Below, one piece after another: positions 24,071 to 32,859 of a DNA stretch of 64,000 bases. Positions within the stretch are counted from its first letter, which is position 1, and each line of letters begins with the position of its first letter. The DNA is from Anaerolineales bacterium. GTDB taxonomy: Bacteria; Chloroflexota; Anaerolineae; Anaerolineales; UBA11579. The notes below the pieces were generated by a model that saw only the letters and a program-made list of their open reading frames with translations, ran no database searches and was not told where the DNA came from. The stretch lies in NCBI GenBank assembly GCA_026129255.1, contig JAHCIJ010000001.1, positions 372,001 through 436,000 of the forward strand. The letters run 5' to 3'. Made by a program: the position numbers and the translations under genes.

Positions 24071-25318
24071 GTGCTGAACGAAAAACTTCTAAGCGATATC
24101 GTCGAAAACGACCACGATCAAGACCGAGACCATCCCGCAGTTGTCCGTTTAATTGAATTAGGCCGCAAACAGGGCTATGTCACCATTGATGACATCCTCA
24201 ACTTCTTCCCTGAGGCTGAGCGTGACGTAGACAAGCTGGAAGAGGCCTTTGCCGCCCTGTTGGGCGCCGGTGTGGCCTATGTGGATGACCCTGAAGGCTT
24301 GGAAGCCGTCGCCGATGCTGATTTGAGCGGCGATGAGGATATCGAAGAAGAAGAGAGCGAAAGCCGTCGCCAGCGCGAAGCAGACGACAACTACCTGGCC
24401 AACATTGATACCGATGACATGATCGGCCTGTACCTCAAGGAGGTCGGCCGCGTCCCCCTGCTCACCGCTGCCGAAGAGGTGAGCCTGGCCAAGCGCATCG
24501 AGAAGGGCCGCATTGCCCGTGAAGTGCTGGCCACCGGCCGCCTGGATGAGGGCCAGCGCAACAAGTACCGCTTTAATATTGAGGATGGCTGGGCTGCCCG
24601 TGAGCATCTCATCACCGCCAACAGCCGCTTGGTCATCAGCGTAGCCAAGAAGTATATGGGCCGTGGCGTACCCTTCCAGGACCTGATCCAGGAAGGCAAC
24701 ATTGGCCTGATCCGCGCCGCCAAGAAGTTTGACTACCGCCGCGGCCACAAATTCAGCACCTACGCCACCTGGTGGATCCGCCAGGCGGTCACACGTGCCA
24801 TCGCAGACCAGGGCCGCACTATCCGTGTGCCTGTGCACATGGGCGACCAGATCAACAAGTTGCTGCGCGTGCAGCACCAGCTCACCCAGCGCCTCGGGCG
24901 CGAACCATCCGTGGAAGAGCTGGCCGACGCGCTGGAAGTGCCCGCCAAGAAGGTGGAGAACATGATCCAGGTGGCGCGCCGCCCGCTCTCGCTGGAAACG
25001 CCCACCGATGATGAAGAAGACTCGGTGCTGGGCGACTTTATCCAGGATCACGAAGCCCCGGCCCCGGATGACTCGGCCACCTACAACCTGCTGCGCCAGC
25101 ACCTCGGCGAGGTGCTGGACGGGCTGCCGCCGCGCGAAGTACGCATCCTCCAGCTGCGCTACGGCCTGCTGGATGGCCAAGCCTACACGCTGGAAGAAGT
25201 GGGCAGCAAGATGGGCGTCACGCGTGAGCGCGTGCGCCAGATCGAGGCCCAGGCGCTCAGCCGCCTGCGCCATCCGGTAGTCAGCAAGAAGCTCAAAGAG
25301 TACTTGGGCGAGAACTAA
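24071..25318 (+). CDS. rpoD: Primary RNA polymerase sigma factor
   Basis: 415 residues from GTG 24071 (AAAGAG about 10 nt upstream); a GTG at 24038 would add 11 residues but has no ribosome binding site. Region 1.1-like N-terminus, then an acidic linker ([12 protein letters not shown]). Region 1.2 is [17 protein letters not shown]; regions 2.1-2.4 include [40 protein letters not shown] and [20 protein letters not shown]; region 3 [13 protein letters not shown]; region 4.2 has the helix-turn-helix [23 protein letters not shown]. All core regions are intact, so it is a housekeeping or close paralogue sigma-70. Confidence 0.95.
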   Translation: MLNEKLLSDIVENDHDQDRDHPAVVRLIELGRKQGYVTIDDILNFFPEAERDVDKLEEAFAALLGAGVAYVDDPEGLEAVADADLSGDEDIEEEESESRRQREADDNYLANIDTDDMIGLYLKEVGRVPLLTAAEEVSLAKRIEKGRIAREVLATGRLDEGQRNKYRFNIEDGWAAREHLITANSRLVISVAKKYMGRGVPFQDLIQEGNIGLIRAAKKFDYRRGHKFSTYATWWIRQAVTRAIADQGRTIRVPVHMGDQINKLLRVQHQLTQRLGREPSVEELADALEVPAKKVENMIQVARRPLSLETPTDDEEDSVLGDFIQDHEAPAPDDSATYNLLRQHLGEVLDGLPPREVRILQLRYGLLDGQAYTLEEVGSKMGVTRERVRQIEAQALSRLRHPVVSKKLKEYLGEN

Positions 25319-25322
25319 ACAT

Positions 25323-25357
25323 AAAAAAGACCCGCCGACAGGCGGGTCTTTTTTTTG
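25323..25357 (+). terminator. Intrinsic terminator of rpoD
   Basis: Stem AAGACCCGCC (25327-25336) with GGCGGGTCTT (25341-25350), loop GACA, followed by at least seven T. It starts 5 nt after the rpoD stop. Confidence 0.92.
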
Positions 25358-25387
25358 TGTTTTCTATAAGATGTTAAATGTCGCCTG

Positions 25388-25890
25388 GTGGAAGGATTTC
25401 AATCCTAAACTTGGTAGGGGCGGGTCTTAGACCGCCCCTACGCGATTCCGCATAGACTTCATGCCAATCAGCTGGAATACTCCTCGCAATGACGAGAAAG
25501 CTGTCGTTACTTGCAACTTACGCCTCCGCTTTGTTATTGATCCGTCAGTCTGTTGGAAGGACTTCAACCTAAACTTGGTAGGGGCGGGTCTTAGACCCGC
25601 CCCTACGCGATTCTGTATAGACTTCATGCCAATCAGCTGGAATACTTCTCGCAATGACGAAAAGCTGTATAGCTGCGTCCTGCGCTACTTGCAACTTACG
25701 CCTCCGCTTTGTCATTGATCCGTCAGCCTGTTGGAAGGACTTCAACCTAAACTTGGTAGGGGCGGGTCTTAGACCCGCCCCTACGCGATTCTGTATAGAC
25801 CTCATGCCAATCAGCTGGATACTCCTCGCAATGACGAAAAAGCTGTATAGCTGCTTCCTGCGCTACTTGCAACTTACGCCTCCGCTTTGT
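25388..25890. repeat. Three-copy direct repeat array with palindromic cores
   Basis: Units start at 25388, 25554 and 25732, so the spacing is 166 and 178 nt. Each begins TGGAAGGA, contains a nearly perfect 13-bp inverted repeat (GTAGGGGCGGGTC, TTA, GACCCGCCCCTAC; for example 25578-25606), then a segment with CCAATCAGCTGG, then CTCGCAATGACG (the end of the REP-like element seen at 6.5 and 8.3 kb), then CAACTTACGCCTCCGC. The first copy has one base missing in its right arm. Unit 2 and 3 carry a 15-nt insertion near ATAGCTGC. No credible gene in this 575-nt gap. Confidence 0.85.
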
Positions 25891-25934
25891 CCTTGCGAAG
25901 TGCGGCGTTGCTACTGTGCCCTCGCGCGCTGCGC

Positions 25935-27497
25935 TTATCGATCTGCCCGTTCGTAGATCACTAGGCCGTCCGTTCCATAAATTTGCGTCGGAATGGAGTG
26001 AACGAGGCGATAGGTGGCGAGAAAGCGCGGATCGAGCAACACGCCAGTGCGCCCGTAGATCTCCAGGATGACGACAAAGTCGGGCAGCTGGTGCATGACC
26101 AGGTCCGGCGGGATGGCGTAGAGAAAATCGCCATAGTATTTGGCGTCCAGCGGGTAGTAAGGCAGCGTCTCTTTGGAGTTCAGGCCAACCAGATCGAGGA
26201 TGCGCGCATCGTGCAGCTGGTAGCCCAGCACGCCCACATCCGCGGCGGCCACGGTGACGGGCTTGGCGCTGCTGTGGATGGTGGGCAGCAGGATCTCTGC
26301 GGCTTGGGCGTAGAGCAGCTCCAGCTCTATCCAGGCCATGTGGGGTGCCGGGCGGGTGGGCGGCTGCACAGGCTGCAAGGTCCAGCCGCGCAAGGTCGAC
26401 AGCAGCGGCAGCAGGATCAACAGTGTCGCAAAGGCGCGCGCCAGCCGGTTGCCCGCAGCCTTGAAGTGCGCTGTGAGACGAATGGCGAGGGTGTGCGCGC
26501 CCATGGCAATGAACAAGATGTAAAACGGCAGCGGCGGCGTGAGATACCAGCGAAAGATCAATGGGTTGCCGATGGAAAAAGCAATAAAGTGCAGCCAGGG
26601 GAAAAACACAAAGGGCCATGCGGCCCGGTGTTGCTTGAGCACGGCCCAGGCTCCGGCGATGAACAAGAACGGATACAACCACAGCCCGACGCGCAGCCAG
26701 GCCGCGCCGAAGGTGAGGTGCTCCAGAAATGGCGTGGCAAAGTGATTGACAAAGTTGGATAGCACGCCCAGCGCTTCCGGCCGGTAGGCGTTGCCCTTGG
26801 CCGCCACGGATTGCGCCAACGGGCTGCCGAAGTACAGCCAAGCCCAAGCCGCCCAGGCCAGCAGGGGCAGCAGGAAGATCAGCATGGCTTTAGCGTTCTG
26901 GCGCCAGAAGCCGGCCTGCAGGAAGTTGGGCTGCGAGTGCAGTGCGTGCCAGACCAGCAGCGGGCCAACCAGCAGCACCGCATCCGGCCGGGTGAGGATG
27001 GCCGCCGCGGCCAGGCCAGCCGCCAGCGGGACGCGCGCGTGCAAATACGCCCACAGGGTGCCCACCAGCAGCAAGACGTACACGCTGGTCTCCAGCCCGC
27101 CGATGGCGAAGGTGACGCTGAACGGCGCGATGGCCCAAACCAGCCCACTGGCAAACCCGGCCGCCGGGCTGCCAAACTTGCGGCCAACGGTGAAGAGCAG
27201 CACAGCCGTCAGGCCGTCTGCGATGGCGGAGACCGCCACGGCGAGCTGTGGGAAGTCTGCGTTGGCCCCGCCGAACGGCAGCGCCAGCAAAACCAACAGA
27301 AGGGTGAACAGCGGCGTGGTGGTGCCGAGCACCGGCTGGCCGATGTTGTACACGAAACCGTGGCCTTCAAGGATGTTGCGCGCATAGCGGAACGTGATGA
27401 AAGCATCGTCGATGGTGCGCGGCCCGGGCAGCACACGCGCCAACACGGCGAGCGCAAACAGGGCCAGCGGCAGGTACGGCAAGGTCTTACGAAGCAT
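25935..27497 (-). CDS. Polytopic GT-C-like membrane protein
   Basis: 520 residues from ATG 27497. About ten membrane helices. After helix 1 comes the segment GPRTIDDAFITFRYARNILEGHGFVYN, whose paired acidic residues in the first outer loop are typical of GT-C fold lipid-linked sugar transferases (ArnT/PMT-like). GLETSVYVLLL and AILTRPDAVLL are further family-like segments. The C-terminal 130 residues are soluble, with VGLNSKETLPYY and YRLVHSIPTQIYGTDGL. Such proteins move sugars from polyprenyl-phosphate carriers on the outer face of the membrane; the substrate is unknown. A promoter (TTGATT, 18 nt, TAATAT) ends 7 nt before the start. Confidence 0.8.
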   Translation of the reverse strand: MLRKTLPYLPLALFALAVLARVLPGPRTIDDAFITFRYARNILEGHGFVYNIGQPVLGTTTPLFTLLLVLLALPFGGANADFPQLAVAVSAIADGLTAVLLFTVGRKFGSPAAGFASGLVWAIAPFSVTFAIGGLETSVYVLLLVGTLWAYLHARVPLAAGLAAAAILTRPDAVLLVGPLLVWHALHSQPNFLQAGFWRQNAKAMLIFLLPLLAWAAWAWLYFGSPLAQSVAAKGNAYRPEALGVLSNFVNHFATPFLEHLTFGAAWLRVGLWLYPFLFIAGAWAVLKQHRAAWPFVFFPWLHFIAFSIGNPLIFRWYLTPPLPFYILFIAMGAHTLAIRLTAHFKAAGNRLARAFATLLILLPLLSTLRGWTLQPVQPPTRPAPHMAWIELELLYAQAAEILLPTIHSSAKPVTVAAADVGVLGYQLHDARILDLVGLNSKETLPYYPLDAKYYGDFLYAIPPDLVMHQLPDFVVILEIYGRTGVLLDPRFLATYRLVHSIPTQIYGTDGLVIYERADR

Positions 27498-27615
27498 TGC
27501 CACTATATTAGATTGAAAGCAATCTACTAATCAATTAATCGGTTCATCAAATTTTGAGATTAGTTGACTAGTCGATTAACAGATTTGAATCCTAATTACC
27601 AATTACCATACGCAT
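27498..27615. promoter_or_regulatory. Divergent intergenic region with two near-start promoters and repeat words
   Basis: AT-rich gap between two divergent membrane-protein genes. Minus strand: TTGATT-18-TAATAT leading to ATG 27497. Plus strand: TACCAT at 27604-27609, 6 nt before ATG 27616. Between them, about 27561-27580, lie TAGTTGAC and AGTCGATTAA, words related to the palindromic repeat at 2553-2584. Confidence 0.5.
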
Positions 27616-29064
27616 ATGTCCTTCCGCCGCCTGGTCATTGCACTCACCTTTATCGCTGTGTTCGCCATGGCGTTGCGCATCTCCACGGATACGGACACCT
27701 GGTGGCACCTGCGCACCGGCGAAGCCATCCTGCATGGCGGCGTGCCCATGACCGATAGTTTTTCGCACACGCGCAGCGGCGCGGCCTGGTTGTATCCCAG
27801 CGCCGCCTGGCTGAGCGAAGCGCAGCTGTACTTGGCGCATGCCTGGGCTGGCTTTGCCGGGCTCAACCTGTGGGTAGCAGCGCTGGTGACGTTGGCTTTC
27901 GCCTTTGTATACAAGTCGCTGAGCCGCGGCGGTATCTTTTTGCATAGCGCCATCGTGCTGCTGGCCGCGGCCAGCTCGGCGGTGTATTGGGCGGCGCGGC
28001 CGTATTTGTGGAGCTTTGTATTCAGCGCCGTGTGCCTGTGGCTGCTGGAGGCGGCCCGCCGCGGCCAGCCGCGCCGTTTACTATGGCTGCCCCTGCTCAT
28101 GCTGGCCTGGGCTAACAGCCATCCCGGTTTCGCGGTGGGCTTCATTCTGCTCGGCCTCTATGTGCTGGCCCAAGCCGCCGAGTGGCTGCTGGCCGCGCCG
28201 CGCGCCAGCGTGAACGAAGCCTGGCACAGCTGGGGCAAATTGGCGGCACTGGCCGGGCTGGGCATGCTGCTGGCGGTGTGCATCAACCCGTCTGGCCCCG
28301 TCATGCTGCGCTATCCCTTTGACACAGTGGAGATGGATGTGCTGCGCGGCTACATCCAGGAGTGGCAGTCCCCCAATTTTCACGAAGCGCGCATTTGGCC
28401 CTTTGCCGCGCTGTTTGGCCTCACTCTGTTGGCGATGCTGTTCGCCGCGCGGCGGCCCGCGCTGTATGACGTGCTGCTGGTGGGGGTGCTGGGCGGCATG
28501 AGCCTGCTGGCGGCGCGCAACATTGCCCTGTTTGCGCTGGCGGCGCCCATCGTGCTCAGCCGCAACCTACCCAACCGCGTGCTGCAATTGGAGAAGCGGC
28601 TGCGTTATCGCCGCCGGCCCACACGCGCCCAGGCGGTCTTGCACGCCAGTATGCTGGCGCTGGCGCTGGTGGCGCTGGCCGCCAAGGCGGCCACGGTGCT
28701 GCCCGCTGCGGCCAATGAGCGCGCCTTGGGTGCGGGCCTGCCGGTGGCGGCAGCAGAATATATGAAGGCACACCAACCGCAAGGCGAATTATTCAACTCG
28801 TATAATTGGGGCGGCTATCTTATCTGGGCGTTGCCGGAGTACCGCGTGTATGCCGATGGGCGCACAGACTTATATGGAGATGAGCTGCTGGGCGAGTGGC
28901 TACAGATCGCTAATGCCGAGCCTGGCTGGGAAGCGCTCCTGGCCCAGCGCCAGGTCAAGCTGGTCTTGCTGGAGCCAGGCTTGGCGCTCAGCAAGCTGCT
29001 GCCTGCTGCAGGCTGGCAGCTTTTGTATGAAGATGAGCACAGCGTGCTGTTTGGACACGAATAG
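27616..29064 (+). CDS. Polytopic membrane protein, GT-C-like
   Basis: 482 residues, about ten helices. The first outer loop has STDTDTWWHLRTGEAILHGG, an acidic D-x-D-x-WWHLxxGE motif found in a family of large membrane proteins near glycosyltransferases. The soluble C-terminal 120 residues contain FNSYNWGGYLIWALPEYRVY and YADGRTDLYGDELL. The start is the ATG next to a TACCAT box with no Shine-Dalgarno, so it may be leaderless. It heads a run of six genes, all on the plus strand with gaps of 10 nt or less or with overlaps, to 35811. Confidence 0.8.
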   Translation: MSFRRLVIALTFIAVFAMALRISTDTDTWWHLRTGEAILHGGVPMTDSFSHTRSGAAWLYPSAAWLSEAQLYLAHAWAGFAGLNLWVAALVTLAFAFVYKSLSRGGIFLHSAIVLLAAASSAVYWAARPYLWSFVFSAVCLWLLEAARRGQPRRLLWLPLLMLAWANSHPGFAVGFILLGLYVLAQAAEWLLAAPRASVNEAWHSWGKLAALAGLGMLLAVCINPSGPVMLRYPFDTVEMDVLRGYIQEWQSPNFHEARIWPFAALFGLTLLAMLFAARRPALYDVLLVGVLGGMSLLAARNIALFALAAPIVLSRNLPNRVLQLEKRLRYRRRPTRAQAVLHASMLALALVALAAKAATVLPAAANERALGAGLPVAAAEYMKAHQPQGELFNSYNWGGYLIWALPEYRVYADGRTDLYGDELLGEWLQIANAEPGWEALLAQRQVKLVLLEPGLALSKLLPAAGWQLLYEDEHSVLFGHE

Positions 29065-29067
29065 AGC

Positions 29068-29673
29068 ATGAGCACAGACACCCACAACACCACCGTTACC
29101 CGCGGGCACGGCCTGCTGGAATCTTTCCTCTCGCGTTTGCGCGCCAACAAAGCCAACTCGCTCATCCCAGATGGCTTGCGCCGCGGCGCCATTTTGGATA
29201 TTGGTTGCGGCAGCTTCCCGTACTTTCTCTCCAATACGCAGTTCAGGCAGAAATTTGCCATGGACCAGTTGCCCCCGTCCGTGCCGGATGACCAAATCAC
29301 CTGGCATGTGCGCAATATCAATGAAGATGCCCGCCTGCCCTTCAAGGACGGCGAGTTGAGCGCTATCACCCTCTTGGCAGTGGCCGAGCACATCCGCCCG
29401 GAGAGCCTGACCACGATCCTGAGGGAGGCTTACCGCGTGCTGCAGCCCGGCGGCCGCATCATCCTCACTACGCCAGCGGGCTGGACGGATGGCTTGCTCA
29501 AGTTCATGGCGCGGGTTGGCCTGCTCAGCCGCGAAGAGATCGACGAGCACGTGATGGAATACAGCGAGCCGCTGCTGGCCTGGCATCTGGGCCGCGCCGG
29601 CTTCGCGATGGATAAATTCCAAGTCGGCACGTTTGAATTTGGCCTCAACCTGTGGGCCATGGCTGAGCGCTAG
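29068..29673 (+). CDS. SAM-dependent methyltransferase (class I, type 11)
   Basis: 201 residues, 3 nt after the previous gene. Motif I is AILDIGCGSFPYF (residues about 34-46), then the acidic end FAMDQLPPS, motif-like LPFKDGELSAITLLAVAEHI and post-motif EAYRVLQPGGRIILTTPAGW. This is the Rossmann methyltransferase pattern. Cytoplasmic; lying in a run of membrane transferases it may modify a glycan or lipid carrier, which is inference. Followed 1 nt later by the next gene. Confidence 0.9.
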   Translation: MSTDTHNTTVTRGHGLLESFLSRLRANKANSLIPDGLRRGAILDIGCGSFPYFLSNTQFRQKFAMDQLPPSVPDDQITWHVRNINEDARLPFKDGELSAITLLAVAEHIRPESLTTILREAYRVLQPGGRIILTTPAGWTDGLLKFMARVGLLSREEIDEHVMEYSEPLLAWHLGRAGFAMDKFQVGTFEFGLNLWAMAER

Positions 29674-29674
29674 C

Positions 29675-30892
29675 ATGCGCACTGCCTGGCCGCGCATTCT
29701 GTTAGGCCTGGCGCTGCTGGCGGTGCTGGCCGCGGCGCTTACCGCGGTCAACTTGCGCTTTACACGCGTCAGCCCCGGTGGCAATGACTTTTTGCCGCGC
29801 TGGGTAGGCACGCGTCTGTTCATCACGGAAGGTCACAGCCCTTACAGCGCCGAGACCACCGCGGCCATTCAAGACCGCATGTACGGCCGCCTGGCTGAGG
29901 CGGACGAAGACCAGGCGCTGTTCGCCTATCCCTTCTACTCCATATTGGTGTTTGCGCCGTTTGCATTAGTTGAAGACTATCCATTGGCGCGTGCGCTGTG
30001 GATCACTGCGCAGGAGATCGCCGTGGCGGCGCTGGTGTTGGCTGGCATGGCGGCCAGCGGCTGGCGCCCCGGCCGCGGCCCGCTGGTGGCGGCGCTGCTG
30101 TTCGCGCTGATGTGGTTCCACAGCGCCAAACCGCTGATCGATGGCAACGCCGCCGTGCTGGTGGCCTTGTTCGTCTCGCTCGGCCTATTAGCCATGCGGC
30201 GCAACCGCGATGGGCTGGCGGGTATGGCTTTTGCGCTCAGCACCATCAAGCCGCAGATGGTGCTGCTGGTGCTAGTGTTTGTATTGAGTTGGGGCGTGTC
30301 TCACAAGCGGCGCAGCCTGTTGGGGTCCTTTGTTGCCAGTCTGCTGGTGCTGTTGGGGGTGAGCTTCGTGTTGCAGCCGGATTGGGCCGTGCACAATCTT
30401 GGGCAAGTGCTGGCCTATGGCAGCTATACACCGCCCGGCACCTTGATCGGTGCGTTCGAGGCATGGTGGGGAGACACCGGGCGCACGGCCGGTATTGTGG
30501 TCAGCGCTTTGCTGGGCTTGCTGCTGTTTTACGAATGGGGCAGCGCCGTGCGCCAGCGGTTTGACTGGTTGGCGTGGACGGTGTGCCTGACCCTGGTACT
30601 CGGCCCGTTGGTGGGTTTGCCTTCCACCAGCTCCAACCATGTGATCTTGCTCATCGTGGTGATCTGGCTGCTGGCCTGGTGGCAACGGCGAACCGGGCGG
30701 CCGCTGGCCGCCTGGGTGCTGCTGCCGATCCTCTTTGTGGGTCTGTGGGCTTTGTTCCTGCTCACGCTACCGGAGGGCGAGGGTCAGTTTCGCGAGCATC
30801 TCAGCCTGCTGCTGGCCGCTCCGGTCTTCTTGCTGGCGAACTTGTATTGGCTGCGCTGGTGGCTGTTGCGGCCGGGCGGGACGAGCACATGA
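29675..30892 (+). CDS. DUF2029/GT87-like membrane glycosyltransferase
   Basis: 405 residues from ATG 29675, about ten helices. The segment GNDFLPRWVGTRLFITEG, followed by HSPYSAETTAAIQDRMYG, and the later HSAKPLIDGNAAVLVAL and STIKPQMVLLVLVF match the GT87 (mannosyltransferase-like, DUF2029) pattern, with Asp in the first loop and the KPQ/KPL motifs. It would use a polyprenyl-phosphate sugar. Overlaps the next gene by 4 nt (ATGA). Confidence 0.85.
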   Translation: MRTAWPRILLGLALLAVLAAALTAVNLRFTRVSPGGNDFLPRWVGTRLFITEGHSPYSAETTAAIQDRMYGRLAEADEDQALFAYPFYSILVFAPFALVEDYPLARALWITAQEIAVAALVLAGMAASGWRPGRGPLVAALLFALMWFHSAKPLIDGNAAVLVALFVSLGLLAMRRNRDGLAGMAFALSTIKPQMVLLVLVFVLSWGVSHKRRSLLGSFVASLLVLLGVSFVLQPDWAVHNLGQVLAYGSYTPPGTLIGAFEAWWGDTGRTAGIVVSALLGLLLFYEWGSAVRQRFDWLAWTVCLTLVLGPLVGLPSTSSNHVILLIVVIWLLAWWQRRTGRPLAAWVLLPILFVGLWALFLLTLPEGEGQFREHLSLLLAAPVFLLANLYWLRWWLLRPGGTST

Positions 30893-32859
30893 CGCAGACT
30901 GCGCGGCCGCGCCCGCTGCTGGCGGCCAGCATCCTGGTGTGGTTCGCCGTAGCGTTGGCCTATTACTACGCCTTCCATCGCCCATTCACTCCCCAATTTG
31001 CTATACAGGCCGTACTGGCGGGGCGCGATGTGCTGTGCACGGCGCTGCTGTTTGCGTTGGGCGGCGCGTTGGGTACGCGGCTGCTGCCTGCCGGGTCATT
31101 GCCCGCGTTGGCGCGTCTGGCGCTGCGCGCTGCGGTGGGGTTGGGGCTGCTCGGCCTGCTATACCTGCTGGTCGGTTCGACCTTGGGCACTAGCGCCGGG
31201 CTAGCCTGGTTGCTGGCGCTGGGCTTGCTGCTGCTCCTGCGCGGCGAGCTGCGCCAGTGGGCGCGTGACTTCAGCGGGCTGGCCGAGTTGTGGCAGCACA
31301 GCGGGCGGCTGGGCCGCGCGCTGGCGATACTGTCTGGCGTCATCTTTGCCTTCGGCATGCTGAGCGTGCTGACGCCCCCGCTGGCCTTCGATACGCTGGT
31401 CTACCACCTCAGCTTGCCCAAGATCTACTTGGCGCAGGGGCGGGTGGGCTACGTACCCGAGATCACGCATTGGGGCTTCCCGCAGGGCGTGCACATGCTG
31501 GTCACCTGGGCTGGGGCGCTGGGGTCGGCACATGGCGCACTGGTCAGTTGGGGTATGGGCGCGCTGGCCGTTTTGGGCGTGCTGGGCCATGTCACCCAAC
31601 GCATAAGCGCGCGTGCGGGCTGGGTGGCTGTGACGGCTTTGCTCAGCGGCAGTTCGCTGGTGAACGCGCTCAGCTCTGGCTATGTGGACTGGCCGGGAGT
31701 GCTGATGGGCTGGGGAGTGCTGCTGCTTCTGGAGCAGTGGCTGTTGACCCGTCAGCCGCGTTGGGCCATGTGGGCCGGCGTGCTGTGCGGTTTGGCCTTC
31801 GGCGCCAAGTACACCTCGGGTCTGCTCGCTCCATTGGGCGTGTTAGTTTTCCTGCTGGCTAGCAAACCTGATATCAGAGCGGCCCTGCGTTATCTGGCTG
31901 CTGCTTTTGTGTTGGCGCTGCCTTGGTTGCTGCGCAACTTCATATACACCGGCAATCCCTTCTATCCATTGTTGCTGCCGGGTGGCGAGATGGATGCCAT
32001 TCGGTTGAGCTTCTATCAGGGTCTCCCTGCCCAGGCCAATTGGCTGGATGCCGTGTTTCTGCCCTTCCGTGCCACCTGGCTGGGTATTGAGGGCGGGCAT
32101 ATTGGCACGGCGCCCGGCTACGAGACTTCGCTCGGCCCATTGTTGTTGCTGTTCGCCATGTTGGCATGGGTGCCGAGCGCAACGGCCACGCCGCCGTTGC
32201 GCCGCGTAGCGGGCGTGCTGTCCGTAGGCGGCCTGCTGATCTGGGCCGCGGGCGGCTTACTGACCGGGCATTTGATCCGCAGCCATTTGTATTACAGCCT
32301 GTTTCCCGCCTTTGCCATACTGGCTGCGTTTGGCTTTGCCGCGGTGCAGAACCTGCGCCTGGGCACGGTGCGCGTGGGCCGCGTGGCCGCTGCCGTGGTG
32401 GCGCTCTCGTTGGCGTTGAGCGCGTTGCAAGCCGGGCTGGCTCTGCCTGAGCGCGGTGTACCGCAACTGTGGTCTGGCGAGCTGGATGTACAAGCGTACA
32501 GCGAGCGCAATCTGGGCTTGTATGCGCTGGTGATGCGCGAGCTGCCCGCGGATGGCCGCACGCTGATGCTGTGGGAAGCGCGCGGCCACGCCTGCGCGCC
32601 ACGCTGCGACCCGGACGAAGTGATCGACCGTTGGCAGCACGACCTGGCGCGCTACGGCTCGCCGCAGGCCGCGGTGCAAAGCTGGCAGGCTGCTGGCTAC
32701 GACTATGTGCTATACAGCCGCCTGGCCGCTCAATTTGTGCACGCTGACCCACAGCACTTTCACGTATTTGACCTGCAATCCGTTGAGGATGCACTGGCGC
32801 AATTGTCGGTGCTGCAAGACTTCAATGGAGACTATGTGCTCTACGCACTGCAGCCATGA
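30889..32859 (+). CDS. Large polytopic GT-C-like membrane protein
   Basis: 656 residues from the ATGA overlap at 30889. About 12-13 helices. The loop after helix 5 carries PPLAFDTLVYHLSLPKIYLAQG and GVHMLVTWAGALG, a layout typical of GT-C family proteins annotated as glycosyltransferase family 39-like. Also FGAKYTSGLLAPLGVLVFL and RNFIYTGNPFYPLLLPGG. The C-terminal 130 residues are soluble, with ELPADGRTLMLWEARGH and YVLYSRLAAQFV. Overlaps the next gene by 4 nt. Confidence 0.8.
   Translation: MTQTARPRPLLAASILVWFAVALAYYYAFHRPFTPQFAIQAVLAGRDVLCTALLFALGGALGTRLLPAGSLPALARLALRAAVGLGLLGLLYLLVGSTLGTSAGLAWLLALGLLLLLRGELRQWARDFSGLAELWQHSGRLGRALAILSGVIFAFGMLSVLTPPLAFDTLVYHLSLPKIYLAQGRVGYVPEITHWGFPQGVHMLVTWAGALGSAHGALVSWGMGALAVLGVLGHVTQRISARAGWVAVTALLSGSSLVNALSSGYVDWPGVLMGWGVLLLLEQWLLTRQPRWAMWAGVLCGLAFGAKYTSGLLAPLGVLVFLLASKPDIRAALRYLAAAFVLALPWLLRNFIYTGNPFYPLLLPGGEMDAIRLSFYQGLPAQANWLDAVFLPFRATWLGIEGGHIGTAPGYETSLGPLLLLFAMLAWVPSATATPPLRRVAGVLSVGGLLIWAAGGLLTGHLIRSHLYYSLFPAFAILAAFGFAAVQNLRLGTVRVGRVAAAVVALSLALSALQAGLALPERGVPQLWSGELDVQAYSERNLGLYALVMRELPADGRTLMLWEARGHACAPRCDPDEVIDRWQHDLARYGSPQAAVQSWQAAGYDYVLYSRLAAQFVHADPQHFHVFDLQSVEDALAQLSVLQDFNGDYVLYALQP

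Noticed and set aside
25388-25900. CRISPR array
   Set aside because: Only three units of ~170 nt with long identical stretches and no short unique spacers; no cas genes nearby.
25747-26847. 366-codon frame on the minus strand across the repeat array
   Set aside because: It runs out of phase with the GT-C gene and ends in repeat DNA, giving an Arg/His-rich product.
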